DNA of 64,000 nucleotides from Thiothrix phosphatis. Lineage in GTDB: Bacteria > Pseudomonadota > Gammaproteobacteria > Thiotrichales > Thiotrichaceae. The stretch lies in the NCBI RefSeq assembly GCF_035668035.1, contig NZ_JAYMYJ010000152.1, positions 62,001 through 126,000 of the forward strand, given 5' to 3'. Of the stretch, positions 53,974 to 63,141 are shown in pieces. The first letter of the stretch is position 1. Each line of letters begins with the position of its first letter. The notes beneath the pieces are model-generated. The model saw only the letters and a program-made list of their open reading frames with translations, ran no database searches and had not been told where the DNA came from. A program made the position numbers and the translations under genes.

Positions 53974-55128
53974 TTAACGCAGCCCGGACAAATCAAACAA
54001 CTGGCCGTATTCGCGCATGGCGTAGCGGTCAGTCATACCGGCGATAAAATCGGCTATCGCCCGCGCCCGCCCGGCATCGCCCTCATCGGTTTCGTACTGG
54101 CGGGCGAACGCTTGGAATTTGGGCGTCAGCAGGCGCACGTCCTGCATGTAGGCATCAAACAGCGCCCGCACCACTTTGCGCGCCCGCCAGGCCATGCGGT
54201 AGACGGTGGGGTGGAAATACAGGTTTTCGCGCAGAAATTTCTTCAGCACATTTTTCTGGCTGCGCATGTCGTCGCCATAGCGCATCAGGGTCAGCGGTTG
54301 GTTGCGCACATCCGCCAGTGTCTGGACGCCGGAAGCCTGGATCGCCGCCTGGCTGCTTTCGATCAGGTCGATGACCATCCTGCCGATCATGCGCCGCAAT
54401 ACCTCGCGGATCAGCCGCCGCCCCTGCAAGCCGGGGTGTTGTTGCGCCACCTGCTGGTATTCCCGTGCGAATACCGGCACTTCCTGCAATTGCGCCAGCG
54501 TGATCAGGCCGGAGCGCAAGCCATCTTCAATGTCGTGGTTGTTGTAGGCGATTTCATCCGCCAGATTGGTCAGCTGCGCCTCCAGCGACGGTTGGGTTTT
54601 GTTGAGGAAACGCGCGCCCACATCACCCAGTTGCCGCGCATGCTTGACGGCGCAATGCTTGAGGATGCCTTCGCGGGTTTCAAATGTCAGGTTGATGCCG
54701 GGGAAATCGGCGTAGCTGTCTTCCAGCCAATCGACCACGCGCAATGACTGGATATTGTGCTCAAACCCGCCGAACGCTTTCATGCAGTCATTAAGCTCAT
54801 CCTGCCCAGCATGGCCGAACGGGGTATGGCCGAGGTCGTGGGAAAGCGCAATCGCTTCGGTGAGGTCTTCATTCAGGCCCATGCTACAGGCGACCGAGCG
54901 GGCGATCTGCGCCACTTCCAGCGAATGGGTCAGGCGGGTGCGGTACAAATCGCCTTCGTGGTTGACGAACACCTGGGTTTTGTATTCCAGCCGCCGGAAC
55001 GCCTTGGAGTGGATGATGCGGTCGCGGTCGCGCTGGAACTCGCTGCGGTATTGCGGCGCAGGCTCCGGATGGCGACGCCCCTGGCTGTGTTCCGGGTCGG
55101 CGGCGTAGGTGGCGGTAAAACGTATCAT
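53974..55128 (-). CDS. dgt: Deoxyguanosinetriphosphate triphosphohydrolase-like protein
   Basis: 384 residues from the ATG at 55128; a GTG precedes it by one codon. The HD-domain metal site is readable: RLTHSLEVAQIA, then SHDLGHTPFGHAGQ with the HD pair, and NLADEIAYNNHDIEDG. Enzymes of this family cut dNTPs to nucleosides and triphosphate, and many act on several dNTPs, so strict dGTP preference is not certain. Its start overlaps the stop of a short upstream ORF (TGATG). Confidence 0.93.
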   Translation of the reverse strand: MIRFTATYAADPEHSQGRRHPEPAPQYRSEFQRDRDRIIHSKAFRRLEYKTQVFVNHEGDLYRTRLTHSLEVAQIARSVACSMGLNEDLTEAIALSHDLGHTPFGHAGQDELNDCMKAFGGFEHNIQSLRVVDWLEDSYADFPGINLTFETREGILKHCAVKHARQLGDVGARFLNKTQPSLEAQLTNLADEIAYNNHDIEDGLRSGLITLAQLQEVPVFAREYQQVAQQHPGLQGRRLIREVLRRMIGRMVIDLIESSQAAIQASGVQTLADVRNQPLTLMRYGDDMRSQKNVLKKFLRENLYFHPTVYRMAWRARKVVRALFDAYMQDVRLLTPKFQAFARQYETDEGDAGRARAIADFIAGMTDRYAMREYGQLFDLSGLR

Positions 55129-55271
55129 CACATTGCCCCGCGCATCCGGCAGGTTGTCGGCAGATTGCTGAACATACGGGTTAAGTCCTTGATCAGGTTA
55201 ACGTTGGAGCCGTCCATATGCCGCCACTTTAACGCGGCTTCATCGGTTTTGGAACCCAGGAAAATATTCAT
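55128..55271 (-). CDS. Possible small protein coupled to dgt
   Basis: 47 residues from the ATG at 55271, which has AGGGGG 9 bases upstream. It is not recognised. The stop overlaps the dgt ATG by one base (TGATG), suggesting translational coupling; a leader-peptide role is possible. Evidence is weak beyond the junction and ribosome site. Confidence 0.35.
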   Translation of the reverse strand: MNIFLGSKTDEAALKWRHMDGSNVNLIKDLTRMFSNLPTTCRMRGAM

Positions 55272-55303
55272 GGGCGCAACCCCCTGATGCTTATGGGCAG
55301 CCG

Positions 55304-57055
55304 CTATGCCGTCGCCGCTGGGCACCATTCCTGCAAGGTGGCCGCCAGGGTGTTCATCTGGATGGGCTTGGTCAGGCAGGCGTTCATGCCCGCCGCCAGA
55401 TATTCCAGTTCATCGCCTTTCATGGCGTTGGCGGTCAGGGCAATGATGGGGACATCTTGCGCCAAATGTTCTGTCCGAATCCGTTTGGTGGTTTCCACGC
55501 CGCTCATGCCAGGCATTTGGATATCCATCAGTATCAGGGCAAACGCTGCTTCTTGCAGGCATTCCAGCGCCTGAAAACCATTTTCCGCCAGCGTGACCTG
55601 GTAGCCCAATTTTGTCAGCATCCCTTTCGCCACCATCTGGTTCACTTTATGGTCTTCCACAACCAAGATGTGCGGGCTGGGCGTTTCCTGCCCAGCGGCG
55701 TCATGGCGGGGTGCTGCATGGATAGGGGCCGTTTTGGCTGATGGCGGATTTGCTTGGGCCGAAGGCTTGTCGGTGTCCAGCAATTCCAACAGCTTGTTTT
55801 GGGTGACAGGTTTTTGCAGGCAATGGCAAGCCGGGCTGAGGGTGTTGAGGATACAGTGGCTGCAACCATTGTTCTGCAAGGTGAGGTTGCAGGCTTTGAT
55901 GGGGTAGGGCAACTGCCGCAATTGGGTCAGTTGCCCGTTCAGTTGCGCACGCTGCTCGTCCGGGAAGCTGGTGTAATCGCAAATAAGCCAATCAAACTTG
56001 TGGGTGGCCAGCAGGGTATTGGCGTGCCCGATGCTGTTGGCGATGTTGACGGTTGCGCCAATGTGTTCAAGTTGTTCGCTGACAAGGCTGGCGTGCAATG
56101 GCGGGTGGATCAGCGTCAAGCAGCGGGTATGCGGCAAGGGGCTGTGCAACCGTTGGTTAGAGTTTGTCCTGGCTGGTATTTCAAACCAGAAGGTGCTGCC
56201 GTGCCCTGGGCAACTGTCCACGCCGATTTCCCCGCCCATCAGTTCAACGAGCTTGCGGCTGATCGCCAGGCCCAGCCCGGTGCCGCCGCCATTATGTTGG
56301 TCGTAACGGCTGATCTGGCTGAAGGCCCGGAATAGTTTGGATTGCTTTTCTGCGGAGACGCCAACGCCGGAATCTTCCACCTCAAACCGCAGGAGGTTGG
56401 GTTTTTCGTGTACAGGGTATATCCGCAAAATGATCTGCCCGGTTTCGGTGAACTTGATGGCATTGCCCAGCAGGTTCATGAGCACCTGGCGCAGCCGTAG
56501 CGCATCCCCTTGCAGCAAATCCGTCACATCCCGGTCAACAATGGAAAACAAGGCCAGATTTTTCTGGGTGGCGATGATTCCCATGGTTTCCAGGATGCTG
56601 GGCAGGGTGTCCCGCAGGTTGAAGGGTTCGTCCACCAGCTCCAGTTTGCCTGCTTCCAGCCGGGAAATGTCCAGAATATCGTTAATGATGCCCAACAGGG
56701 CCTGCGCCGATTGCAAGAGGGTTTCCAGCAGCTTGCTCTGGTGGCCATCCAGCCCGGTGTCCTGCAATAGGGTCGCCATGCCGATGACGCCGTTCATGGG
56801 GGTGCGGATTTCATGGCTCATGGCGGCCAGGAAGGCGCTTTTGGAACGGCTGGCCGCCAGCGCCTGGTCACGCGCATCCACCAGTTCGCGGGTGCGCTCC
56901 TCCATGCGCAACTCCAGTGAATCCGCCAGCGCGCGCAGTTCCTGGTTGCTTTGATACAAGGCCAGGCTTTTGTTTTCCAGCAATTGCTCCGCTTGTTTAC
57001 GGGCTTTTTTTGCCCGGTCCAGACGGCGTTGCAAGCGGATAATTTCGTCGCTCAT
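55304..57055 (-). CDS. Soluble hybrid sensor histidine kinase/response regulator (H-NOX partner)
   Basis: 583 residues with no membrane segment. An N-terminal coiled coil (about 1-65) leads to a HisKA domain with H81 in MSHEIRTPM, then an HATPase_c domain (NAIKFTETGQ and GGGTGLGLAISRK). After a middle region comes a receiver domain near the C terminus with HILVVEDHK and the phospho-acceptor aspartate in LILMDIQMPG. It has no sensor domain, and the gene overlaps H-NOX by 4 bases, so H-NOX should be its sensor, as in HnoK systems. Signal would leave through the separate Hpt protein. Confidence 0.9.
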   Translation of the reverse strand: MSDEIIRLQRRLDRAKKARKQAEQLLENKSLALYQSNQELRALADSLELRMEERTRELVDARDQALAASRSKSAFLAAMSHEIRTPMNGVIGMATLLQDTGLDGHQSKLLETLLQSAQALLGIINDILDISRLEAGKLELVDEPFNLRDTLPSILETMGIIATQKNLALFSIVDRDVTDLLQGDALRLRQVLMNLLGNAIKFTETGQIILRIYPVHEKPNLLRFEVEDSGVGVSAEKQSKLFRAFSQISRYDQHNGGGTGLGLAISRKLVELMGGEIGVDSCPGHGSTFWFEIPARTNSNQRLHSPLPHTRCLTLIHPPLHASLVSEQLEHIGATVNIANSIGHANTLLATHKFDWLICDYTSFPDEQRAQLNGQLTQLRQLPYPIKACNLTLQNNGCSHCILNTLSPACHCLQKPVTQNKLLELLDTDKPSAQANPPSAKTAPIHAAPRHDAAGQETPSPHILVVEDHKVNQMVAKGMLTKLGYQVTLAENGFQALECLQEAAFALILMDIQMPGMSGVETTKRIRTEHLAQDVPIIALTANAMKGDELEYLAAGMNACLTKPIQMNTLAATLQEWCPAATA

Positions 57056-57603
57056 GCTTGATCCATCCGGGTGATGTGGAATTCAACATGCGTGCCGTGG
57101 CTTGCCGGGTATTCGATTGCCTCCAGGTGCGCCTTGACCTGATAGTGCTCCAGGCAGCCTTCGATCAAGCCTTCCGCCAAATCTGCAAACGGGTGCCGGG
57201 AACGGTAGGTCATGGTGAGTTTGCGCCTGCCTTCCCGGGTGGTTTCAAAGGTGGGCAGTTCGGCGTCAGGGTAGAGCTTGCGCACTTCGGTATGGACGTG
57301 GTCTTCAATGGATTCCAGAAAATCAAACGCATCCGGCGCATTGTCAAAAAACAGCGGATATAGCTTGACGAACCGCCCAAACAGGTATCGCCCGAAGGTT
57401 TTGACCAAGGCAGGCGTCGGTATGCCGGTTTTGCGGGAAAGTGTTTGCACCAGCGCCACCATTTCCGCATGGGGATAGGTTCCTACGGCGGTGTAAACCC
57501 CACCTGAGGCCAGTTCTGACCCGTCGATAATGTCATCGGCCATCTCGGCGGAAAAGCTGCTTTCCACCATTTCCAGGAATTCCGTGAACACCAGGCCTTT
57601 CAT
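57052..57603 (-). CDS. H-NOX heme nitric oxide sensor
   Basis: 183 residues, a stand-alone H-NOX domain. The proximal heme ligand is probably H104, which lies 7 residues before the conserved YP in DHVHTEVRKLYPDAELP. The heme-propionate motif YxSxR is present as YRSRH at about 132-136. H-NOX proteins bind NO, sometimes oxygen, and control kinases or cyclases encoded beside them. A GGAGG ribosome site lies 8 bases before the ATG. It overlaps the kinase gene by 4 bases, and an Hpt gene lies 42 bases upstream. Confidence 0.93.
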   Translation of the reverse strand: MKGLVFTEFLEMVESSFSAEMADDIIDGSELASGGVYTAVGTYPHAEMVALVQTLSRKTGIPTPALVKTFGRYLFGRFVKLYPLFFDNAPDAFDFLESIEDHVHTEVRKLYPDAELPTFETTREGRRKLTMTYRSRHPFADLAEGLIEGCLEHYQVKAHLEAIEYPASHGTHVEFHITRMDQA

Positions 57604-57645
57604 CAGGATGCCCTCCGTTATTGTTGTTCTGGGCGGGAGGCTGTA

Positions 57646-58002
57646 TCAGCAGGCGACAGCATGGGCATCCAGCCATTGTTGGACGCGGGCATACTCATGA
57701 CGCAGTTGTTGCAGATGGGTTCTGGCCAGTTGCTGGTTCTGGTTGTCCTTGTAGGCCTCCAGCAGACGGGCGAACTCGGCCATTTCAAAGGCACCGACCA
57801 GCTTGCTGCTGGATTTGAGCTTGTGGCAGATGACACCTACCGCGACACTGTCAGCGTCCTCGATATGCTGCTGAAGCAAGGGCAGCACTTGGTCGGCATC
57901 CGCGCGGAAGCAATCCACCAGTTCGGTGAATTCATCAGCCATGATTTCCAGTAATTGGGTATAGGTTTCTTCATCGACGGGGGAAGCTGTCATTGTTGTC
58001 AT
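57646..58002 (-). CDS. Histidine phosphotransfer (Hpt) domain protein
   Basis: 118 residues, a single Hpt helical bundle. The phospho-accepting histidine is H60 in ICHKLKSSSKLVG. It should relay phosphate from the hybrid kinase receiver to another receiver, possibly that of the REC-PP2C protein transcribed divergently from 58159. It is the first gene of the Hpt-H-NOX-kinase operon. Confidence 0.9.
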   Translation of the reverse strand: MTTMTASPVDEETYTQLLEIMADEFTELVDCFRADADQVLPLLQQHIEDADSVAVGVICHKLKSSSKLVGAFEMAEFARLLEAYKDNQNQQLARTHLQQLRHEYARVQQWLDAHAVAC

Positions 58003-58158
58003 ATTGGTGACCCGTTATCGCTATATGATTAGTAGGCAAGACGGTATGCCGCCTGCCGGAAATGTTTTTTATAATATAAATCTATCTAGACATTCTTTTT
58101 GCTGATGGTAGCATGGTTACAGGCGAGTGTTAATAACCTTATAAAAACAGTTTTCCCC

Positions 58159-59361
58159 ATGAACATTCTTGTCGTAGATGACGCCCGGGACATGCAACTG
58201 ATCCTGCGTCGAACCCTGACCTTGATGGGACACCAGGTCATGCTGGCTGACGATGGCCAGCAGGCATGGCACCTCATCCAACAACATAATTTCCAGGTCG
58301 TCATCAGTGACTGGGTAATGCCGGTGATGGACGGCCCAACCCTGTGCCGCACCATCCGCGCCGCCAACCTGCCTTATTACGTCTATGTCATCCTGCTCAC
58401 CGGCATGTCCGGCAAGCAAAGCCTGATCCAAGGGATGGATGCAGGTGCGGATGATTTCGCCACCAAACCGATTGTCCGGGAGGAGCTGGAAGTGCGTTTG
58501 CGTGCCGCCGAACGTGTCCTGGATTTGGAGCACACGCTGGAAGAGAAAAACCACCGTCTCGAAACCGTCAACCGTTCCCTTTCACAAGCCCAGGCCGTTA
58601 TTCAAAATGACCTGGAGCGCGCCGCCATTTTGCAGACCGGGGTGCTGCCCCGCCAGAAACTGTTTGGGCGTTTGTGCGTGGATTGGTATTTTCAGCCTGC
58701 CCAATACATTGGGGGTGACACCTTCAATTATTTTCCGGTGAATGATGACCTGCTGTTTTTCTACTCGATTGATGTTTCCGGCCATGGCATTTCGTCCGCG
58801 TTGCTGTCCATGTGCCTACAAACCCTGTTGAGCTCTACGGGCGAGCTGTGCTGTATAGAGGAACTCACCCAGGAAAACGCCAATGAATTTCCTACCCGGC
58901 TGGCTGAACGCCTGAATTATCACCTTAACCACATGCTGGATACTGGGGATCATTATTTGACCCTGATCGTGGGCTTGGTGGATACGGCGGAAGAGCGTTT
59001 GTATTTTGCCCAAGCCGGTCATCCGCAGCCATTCCTGCTCAATCCGGCGACGGGGGCGTTGGAAAAAATCGAATGCACCGGCTTTCCGATAGGCCTGTTG
59101 CCGGATATGGAGTATGAAACCATCCAGAAGCCATTTCCGCCCGGCAGCCGTTTCATCATGTATTCCGATGGGCTGCTGGAATTGCAAAAACCTTCCGGAG
59201 AGCCGTTCACTGAGGCCGACTTGCAAGAGCATTTGCAGGATCTGATGGAATACCCAGCCAGCCAGGTCATGTCCCATCTGGGGGATAAGCTGGGCTTGAC
59301 TAAAGCTGGCGTTGGCAAGCCGGATGACATTTCCTTGTTGGTCATAGATTTTTGCGGCTAG
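58159..59361 (+). CDS. Response regulator with PP2C/SpoIIE-type phosphatase (RsbU/CrsR-like)
   Basis: 400 residues from the ATG at 58159; the open frame extends upstream but the receiver domain starts at MNILVVDDARD. The phospho-acceptor is D51 in VVISDWVMPVMDG. A coiled-coil linker (about 125-160) leads to a PP2C-type phosphatase with all metal motifs: GGDTFN, DVSGHG, YSDGLLE and KPDDISLL. Such proteins dephosphorylate a STAS protein in partner-switching systems; the STAS gene follows 77 bases later. Phosphorylation by the nearby H-NOX kinase via Hpt is likely but inferred. Confidence 0.9.
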   Translation: MNILVVDDARDMQLILRRTLTLMGHQVMLADDGQQAWHLIQQHNFQVVISDWVMPVMDGPTLCRTIRAANLPYYVYVILLTGMSGKQSLIQGMDAGADDFATKPIVREELEVRLRAAERVLDLEHTLEEKNHRLETVNRSLSQAQAVIQNDLERAAILQTGVLPRQKLFGRLCVDWYFQPAQYIGGDTFNYFPVNDDLLFFYSIDVSGHGISSALLSMCLQTLLSSTGELCCIEELTQENANEFPTRLAERLNYHLNHMLDTGDHYLTLIVGLVDTAEERLYFAQAGHPQPFLLNPATGALEKIECTGFPIGLLPDMEYETIQKPFPPGSRFIMYSDGLLELQKPSGEPFTEADLQEHLQDLMEYPASQVMSHLGDKLGLTKAGVGKPDDISLLVIDFCG

Positions 59362-59438
59362 TCAAATATATTTTTTATGGATATAGTTAATTCTTGAATC
59401 AATAAATTACAACAACATTAATCAAGAGGAGAACAATA

Positions 59439-59777
59439 ATGAAGCACTCTACTCGCACTGAAGGTGAATTCACCATCGTCACCATTGAAGAATCCCGTAT
59501 GGACGCCGCTGTCGCGCCTGAATTCAAGAACTGCATCGCCCAATTGCTGGCAGGCGGCGCCAACCGGCTGGTGCTGGACATCAGCAGCGTGCAGTTTATG
59601 GATAGCAGCAGCCTTGGCGTCCTGGTCAGCCTGTTGAAAATGGTGGGCAATCGTGGCGACCTGATGATTGCGGGTGCCAAAGGGATTGTTGCCGACTTGT
59701 TCAAATTGACCCGTATGGATCGGGTGTTCCGCATGGTTCCGGATGTGGGAAGTGTGCTGGGAACTGTTGCAGCCTAA
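59439..59777 (+). CDS. STAS-domain anti-sigma factor antagonist (SpoIIAA/RsbV-like)
   Basis: 112 residues, one STAS domain. The phosphorylatable serine is expected at S57 in VQFMDSSSLGVLVSLL. A strong ribosome site, AAGAGGAG, lies before the ATG. The upstream phosphatase would remove the phosphate and the RsbW-like kinase encoded two genes later would add it. The usual downstream target is a sigma factor or an effector enzyme. Confidence 0.92.
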   Translation: MKHSTRTEGEFTIVTIEESRMDAAVAPEFKNCIAQLLAGGANRLVLDISSVQFMDSSSLGVLVSLLKMVGNRGDLMIAGAKGIVADLFKLTRMDRVFRMVPDVGSVLGTVAA

Positions 59778-59812
59778 TTTTTGAGTAAAATAATAGCGAG
59801 GGTGACTGATCC

Positions 59813-61003
59813 ATGAAAGCGATGATTCTGGCCGCAGGAAAAGGGACGCGGGTGCGCCCCATCACCGATGAGGTGCCAAAGCCCATGATTCCCATCCTGC
59901 GCAAGCCGGTGATGGAATCCATCATTGAACTGTTGCGTTCCCATGGTGCCAACGAGATTGTGGTCAATACCAGCCATCTCTCATCCGTGATCGAAAACTA
60001 TTTCCGGGATGGCTCCCAGTTGGGCGTGGAAATCGCCTATTCCTACGAAGGCTGCATGACGGATGAAGGGCTGGAAGGCAAAGCGCTGGGTTCGGCGGGG
60101 GGCATGAAGCGGATTCAGGAGTTTTCCGGCTTTTTCGATGAAACCTTTATCGTTTTGTGCGGCGATGCATGGATTGACCTTGACATTGGTGAGGCGTTGC
60201 GGCGGCATCGGGAGAAAGGCGGCCTCGCCTCCATCATTTTGCAGGAGGCACCGCGTGAGGAGGTCTACAAGTACGGCGTGGTGAAGCTGGAAGAGAACCA
60301 GCGCATCGTGAAGTTTCAGGAAAAGCCCAATCCGGCGGAAGCGGTTTCCAACCTGATCAATACGGGGATTTATATCTTCGAGCCGGACATTTTTGAGTAT
60401 ATCCCGTCCGGTGTGGAATACGACATTGGTGGGCAACTGTTCCCGGCATTGGTGGCGGCGGGTGAAGAGTTTTACGGCTTGCCGATGGATTTCCAGTGGT
60501 TCGACATCGGCTCCGTTTCCGGCGTGTGGGCGGCGACCCGGATGGCGTTGCAAGGAAAAATCCATGGCTTCCAGATGCCGGGCAAACAGGTGAAACCGGG
60601 TATCTGGACAGGCATCAACGTCAGCATCGACTGGAAACAGGTGACGATGACGCCCCCGGTTTATATTGGCGGCAGCAGCAAAATTGAGGCGGGGGCGAAG
60701 ATTACAGGCCCCTGCATGATTGGTGCAAACTGTGTGGTGGAAAACGGCGCGGAAGTCACCGAGTGCCTGATTGGCGACTATACCCGCATTAGCGGCATGG
60801 CTTCGCTGGACAAAAAGCTGATTTTCGGTGGCGATTGCATTTCCCCGGATGGCGGCGTGATGAATGTCGGTGAAGCCCAGATTCGCTGGCTGGTTGACGA
60901 TATGCGCCGGATGCTGAATCCAGGTGACCTGCATGACATGATGCTGTTCAGCAATATGCTCAGTTTCCACGAGACGATTGCGCAGGAAAAGGAGGTGGCC
61001 TGA
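59813..61003 (+). CDS. Sugar-phosphate nucleotidyltransferase
   Basis: 396 residues. The nucleotide-binding signature MILAAGKGTRVRPITDEVPK opens the protein, and VLCGDAWIDLDI supplies the metal site. A left-handed beta-helix-like repeat (about 270-330, IGGSSKIEAGAKI and similar) follows. This fits mannose-1-phosphate guanylyltransferase or glucose-1-phosphate thymidylyltransferase families; the exact nucleotide is not decided. It lies between the STAS and anti-sigma genes and overlaps the latter by one base, suggesting a link to exopolysaccharide output. Confidence 0.85.
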   Translation: MKAMILAAGKGTRVRPITDEVPKPMIPILRKPVMESIIELLRSHGANEIVVNTSHLSSVIENYFRDGSQLGVEIAYSYEGCMTDEGLEGKALGSAGGMKRIQEFSGFFDETFIVLCGDAWIDLDIGEALRRHREKGGLASIILQEAPREEVYKYGVVKLEENQRIVKFQEKPNPAEAVSNLINTGIYIFEPDIFEYIPSGVEYDIGGQLFPALVAAGEEFYGLPMDFQWFDIGSVSGVWAATRMALQGKIHGFQMPGKQVKPGIWTGINVSIDWKQVTMTPPVYIGGSSKIEAGAKITGPCMIGANCVVENGAEVTECLIGDYTRISGMASLDKKLIFGGDCISPDGGVMNVGEAQIRWLVDDMRRMLNPGDLHDMMLFSNMLSFHETIAQEKEVA

Positions 61004-61434
61004 TGGATGCGGATTACCGGGAATACCATATTCGTCTTTCCATCGACAGCCGTCTGGAGCAGGTGCGCATCCTCTCCGGTGCCTTGCGTGGCATCGGCCA
61101 GGAACTGGCGCTGTCGGAAGACAAGCTCGGGCAACTTGAGCTGATTCTGGTGGAAGCCGTCAACAACGTTATCGAGCACGCTTACCAGTTGCAGGGAGGC
61201 AATGATGTGCATGTGCGGGTGGAATATAGCCCGCAGCAAATGCACCTGGTCATTTCTGATCACGGCCACGCCATGCCTGAGGAGTTACATGCCGGGTTCA
61301 ACGGGATGCCGGATCCGGAAGGGCTACCGGAAGGCGGCTGGGGGATGGGGCTAATCCAAGCGTTGGCGGATTCCACCCATTATATCCGGGACGCCCAGGG
61401 CAACCACTTGTATGTCAGCAAGCAACTGGCCTGA
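61003..61434 (+). CDS. RsbW-like serine kinase/anti-sigma factor
   Basis: 143 residues, an HATPase_c_2 (GHKL) domain. The N box reads EAVNNVIEHAYQ (about 49-60), the G1-type ISDHGHAMP and G2-type GGWGMGLIQALAD follow. It should phosphorylate the STAS protein and bind its target when the STAS protein is phosphorylated. The start overlaps the nucleotidyltransferase stop (TGATG). Confidence 0.88.
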   Translation: MDADYREYHIRLSIDSRLEQVRILSGALRGIGQELALSEDKLGQLELILVEAVNNVIEHAYQLQGGNDVHVRVEYSPQQMHLVISDHGHAMPEELHAGFNGMPDPEGLPEGGWGMGLIQALADSTHYIRDAQGNHLYVSKQLA

Positions 61435-61461
61435 CAGGCATGTTTGAATGCTGAAAACGTG

Positions 61462-61495
61462 GATGACAAGCAAAACTGACGTTTGGCTTGTCATC
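61462..61495. terminator. Bidirectional hairpin terminator between anti-sigma gene and aroB
   Basis: GATGACAAGC at 61462-61471 pairs with GCTTGTCATC at 61486-61495, with further AAAC/GTTT pairing inside the loop. It lies between two convergent genes and overlaps the aroB stop. A TTTT run follows on the minus strand after a few bases; the plus-strand T tract is poor. Confidence 0.65.
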
Positions 61496-62576
61496 AGCGC
61501 GCCCGTTGCAGCACCCGCTTGAGCGCCGCTGTATCGAAATCAGCGGTGACGACGGCTTCGCCCAGCGATTTCATCAGCACTAACCGCAAAGTCCCATCCA
61601 ACACTTTCTTGTCGACCGACATGTAGCGGGTGAAATCATCGCCCGACATCTGCGCCGGTGGGTCAACCGGCAGTCTGGCACGTTGCAAAATATGACGCAC
61701 GTAAGCCAGCTCCTCGGCGGAAAGCCAGCCCATTTGTTGCGAGAGTTCCGCCGCCATCACCATGCCGGTGGCGACCGCTTCGCCGTGTAGCCAGTTGCCA
61801 TACCCCATCGCCGCTTCAATCGCATGGCCGAACGTATGCCCAAGGTTCAGCAAGGCGCGCTGGCCAGATTCGCGTTCATCCGCCGCCACGATTTCCGCCT
61901 TGTGTTCACAGGAACGGTAAATGGCGTAGGTCAATGCCTCCGGGTCACGCGCCAGCAGTTTGTCCATATTGGCGTCCAGCCATTGCAGGAAGACGGGGTC
62001 GCGGATTAGGCCGTATTTCACCACTTCGGCGATCCCGGCGCTAAGTTCACGGTCTGCCAGCGTATTGAGCGTGTCAGTGTCGATCAACACGCATTGGGGC
62101 TGGTGGAATGCGCCGATCATATTCTTGCCCAGCGGATGGTTGACGCCGGTCTTGCCGCCGACGGAAGAATCCACCATCGCCAGCAAAGTGGTTGGAATCT
62201 GGATGAAATTGACGCCACGCTGGTAACTGGCGGCGGCGTAACCGCACATGTCGCCCACCACGCCACCGCCCAAGGCGACCAGGGTGGTTTTACGGTCAGC
62301 TTTTTGTTCCAGCAGGTGGGTGTAAATCCGGTTGAGGGTGTCGAGGTTTTTGTATTCCTCGCCATCCGGCAGGATGACGGCGGATTGTTTCAGGCCATCC
62401 AGCAGGGCTTCCACAGGCCGCAGATACAGTGGGGCCACCGTGGTGTTGGAGACAACCGCAACGCTTTTGCCCCGGATGCCAGGCCTGATCAGGTCGGCCT
62501 GTTGCAACAGGCCTTGGCCGATGTGGATCGGGTAACTCCGGTCGCCAAGGTCAAGATGGAGCGTTTGCATGGGCAT
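61494..62576 (-). CDS. aroB: 3-dehydroquinate synthase
   Basis: 360 residues. It converts DAHP to 3-dehydroquinate, step two of the shikimate pathway. NAD-binding and metal-site segments include LPDGEEYKNLDTLN, GGGVVGDMCGYAAA and LLNLGHTFGHAIEAAMGYG with the zinc-binding histidines. Its 5' end overlaps aroK by 26 bases; a second ATG at 62570 is equally placed for the ribosome site. The order pilQ-aroK-aroB is typical of Gammaproteobacteria. Confidence 0.97.
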   Translation of the reverse strand: MPMQTLHLDLGDRSYPIHIGQGLLQQADLIRPGIRGKSVAVVSNTTVAPLYLRPVEALLDGLKQSAVILPDGEEYKNLDTLNRIYTHLLEQKADRKTTLVALGGGVVGDMCGYAAASYQRGVNFIQIPTTLLAMVDSSVGGKTGVNHPLGKNMIGAFHQPQCVLIDTDTLNTLADRELSAGIAEVVKYGLIRDPVFLQWLDANMDKLLARDPEALTYAIYRSCEHKAEIVAADERESGQRALLNLGHTFGHAIEAAMGYGNWLHGEAVATGMVMAAELSQQMGWLSAEELAYVRHILQRARLPVDPPAQMSGDDFTRYMSVDKKVLDGTLRLVLMKSLGEAVVTADFDTAALKRVLQRAR

Positions 62577-63099
62577 TTTCCTGTTCCTGTAATTGTTTCA
62601 GTTTGTTGTGGATGTCGCGCAGGATGACGTTCACTTTCTGTTTGCCGGTGGGCACGACCAGATCGGCCACTTCCAAGTACAGCGGCTCACGGGCTTTCAG
62701 CAGGTCACGCAGTGTTTGCAGGGGATGGGCCGTTTGCATCAGGGGGCGGTTCTTATCATGTTTGATGCGTTGGAAGAGCTGTTCCGCCGTCGCCCGCAGG
62801 TAGATGACGCAACCCCCGGCTTTGAGGTGGGCGCGGTTGGCGTCGCGTAAGACGCCGCCGCCGCCGGTAGCCAACAGGATGCCGCACATGGAGCACAATT
62901 CCGCGATGACTTGTTCTTCGCGGTCGCGGAAGCCTTGCTCGCCTTCAATCGCAAAAATGGTGGGGATACTGACGCCTGTACGCTCTTCGATCACCTTGTC
63001 GGAATCGTAGAACGTCAGGCCCAGTTTGCGTGCGAGATGTCGTCCTATGGTGGATTTTCCCGCGCCCATCAGACCCACCAGAATGATGTTGTGTTGCAT
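62551..63099 (-). CDS. aroK: Shikimate kinase
   Basis: 182 residues. It phosphorylates shikimate. The P-loop is GLMGAGKS (9-16), DSDKVIE (33-39) binds shikimate and magnesium, FRDREEQVI follows, and ATGGGGVLRD is the conserved glycine loop. It lies 42 bases after pilQ and overlaps aroB. Confidence 0.97.
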   Translation of the reverse strand: MQHNIILVGLMGAGKSTIGRHLARKLGLTFYDSDKVIEERTGVSIPTIFAIEGEQGFRDREEQVIAELCSMCGILLATGGGGVLRDANRAHLKAGGCVIYLRATAEQLFQRIKHDKNRPLMQTAHPLQTLRDLLKAREPLYLEVADLVVPTGKQKVNVILRDIHNKLKQLQEQENAHANAPS

Positions 63100-63141
63100 C
63101 CCGGATTTATGCCAGCACCGGGCGCGGGAATCAAGCGCTTA

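Noticed and set aside
58030..58070. Imperfect hairpin before a T run, resembling a terminator
   Set aside because: It lies between two divergent genes with no upstream plus-strand gene to terminate; the stem has several mismatches.
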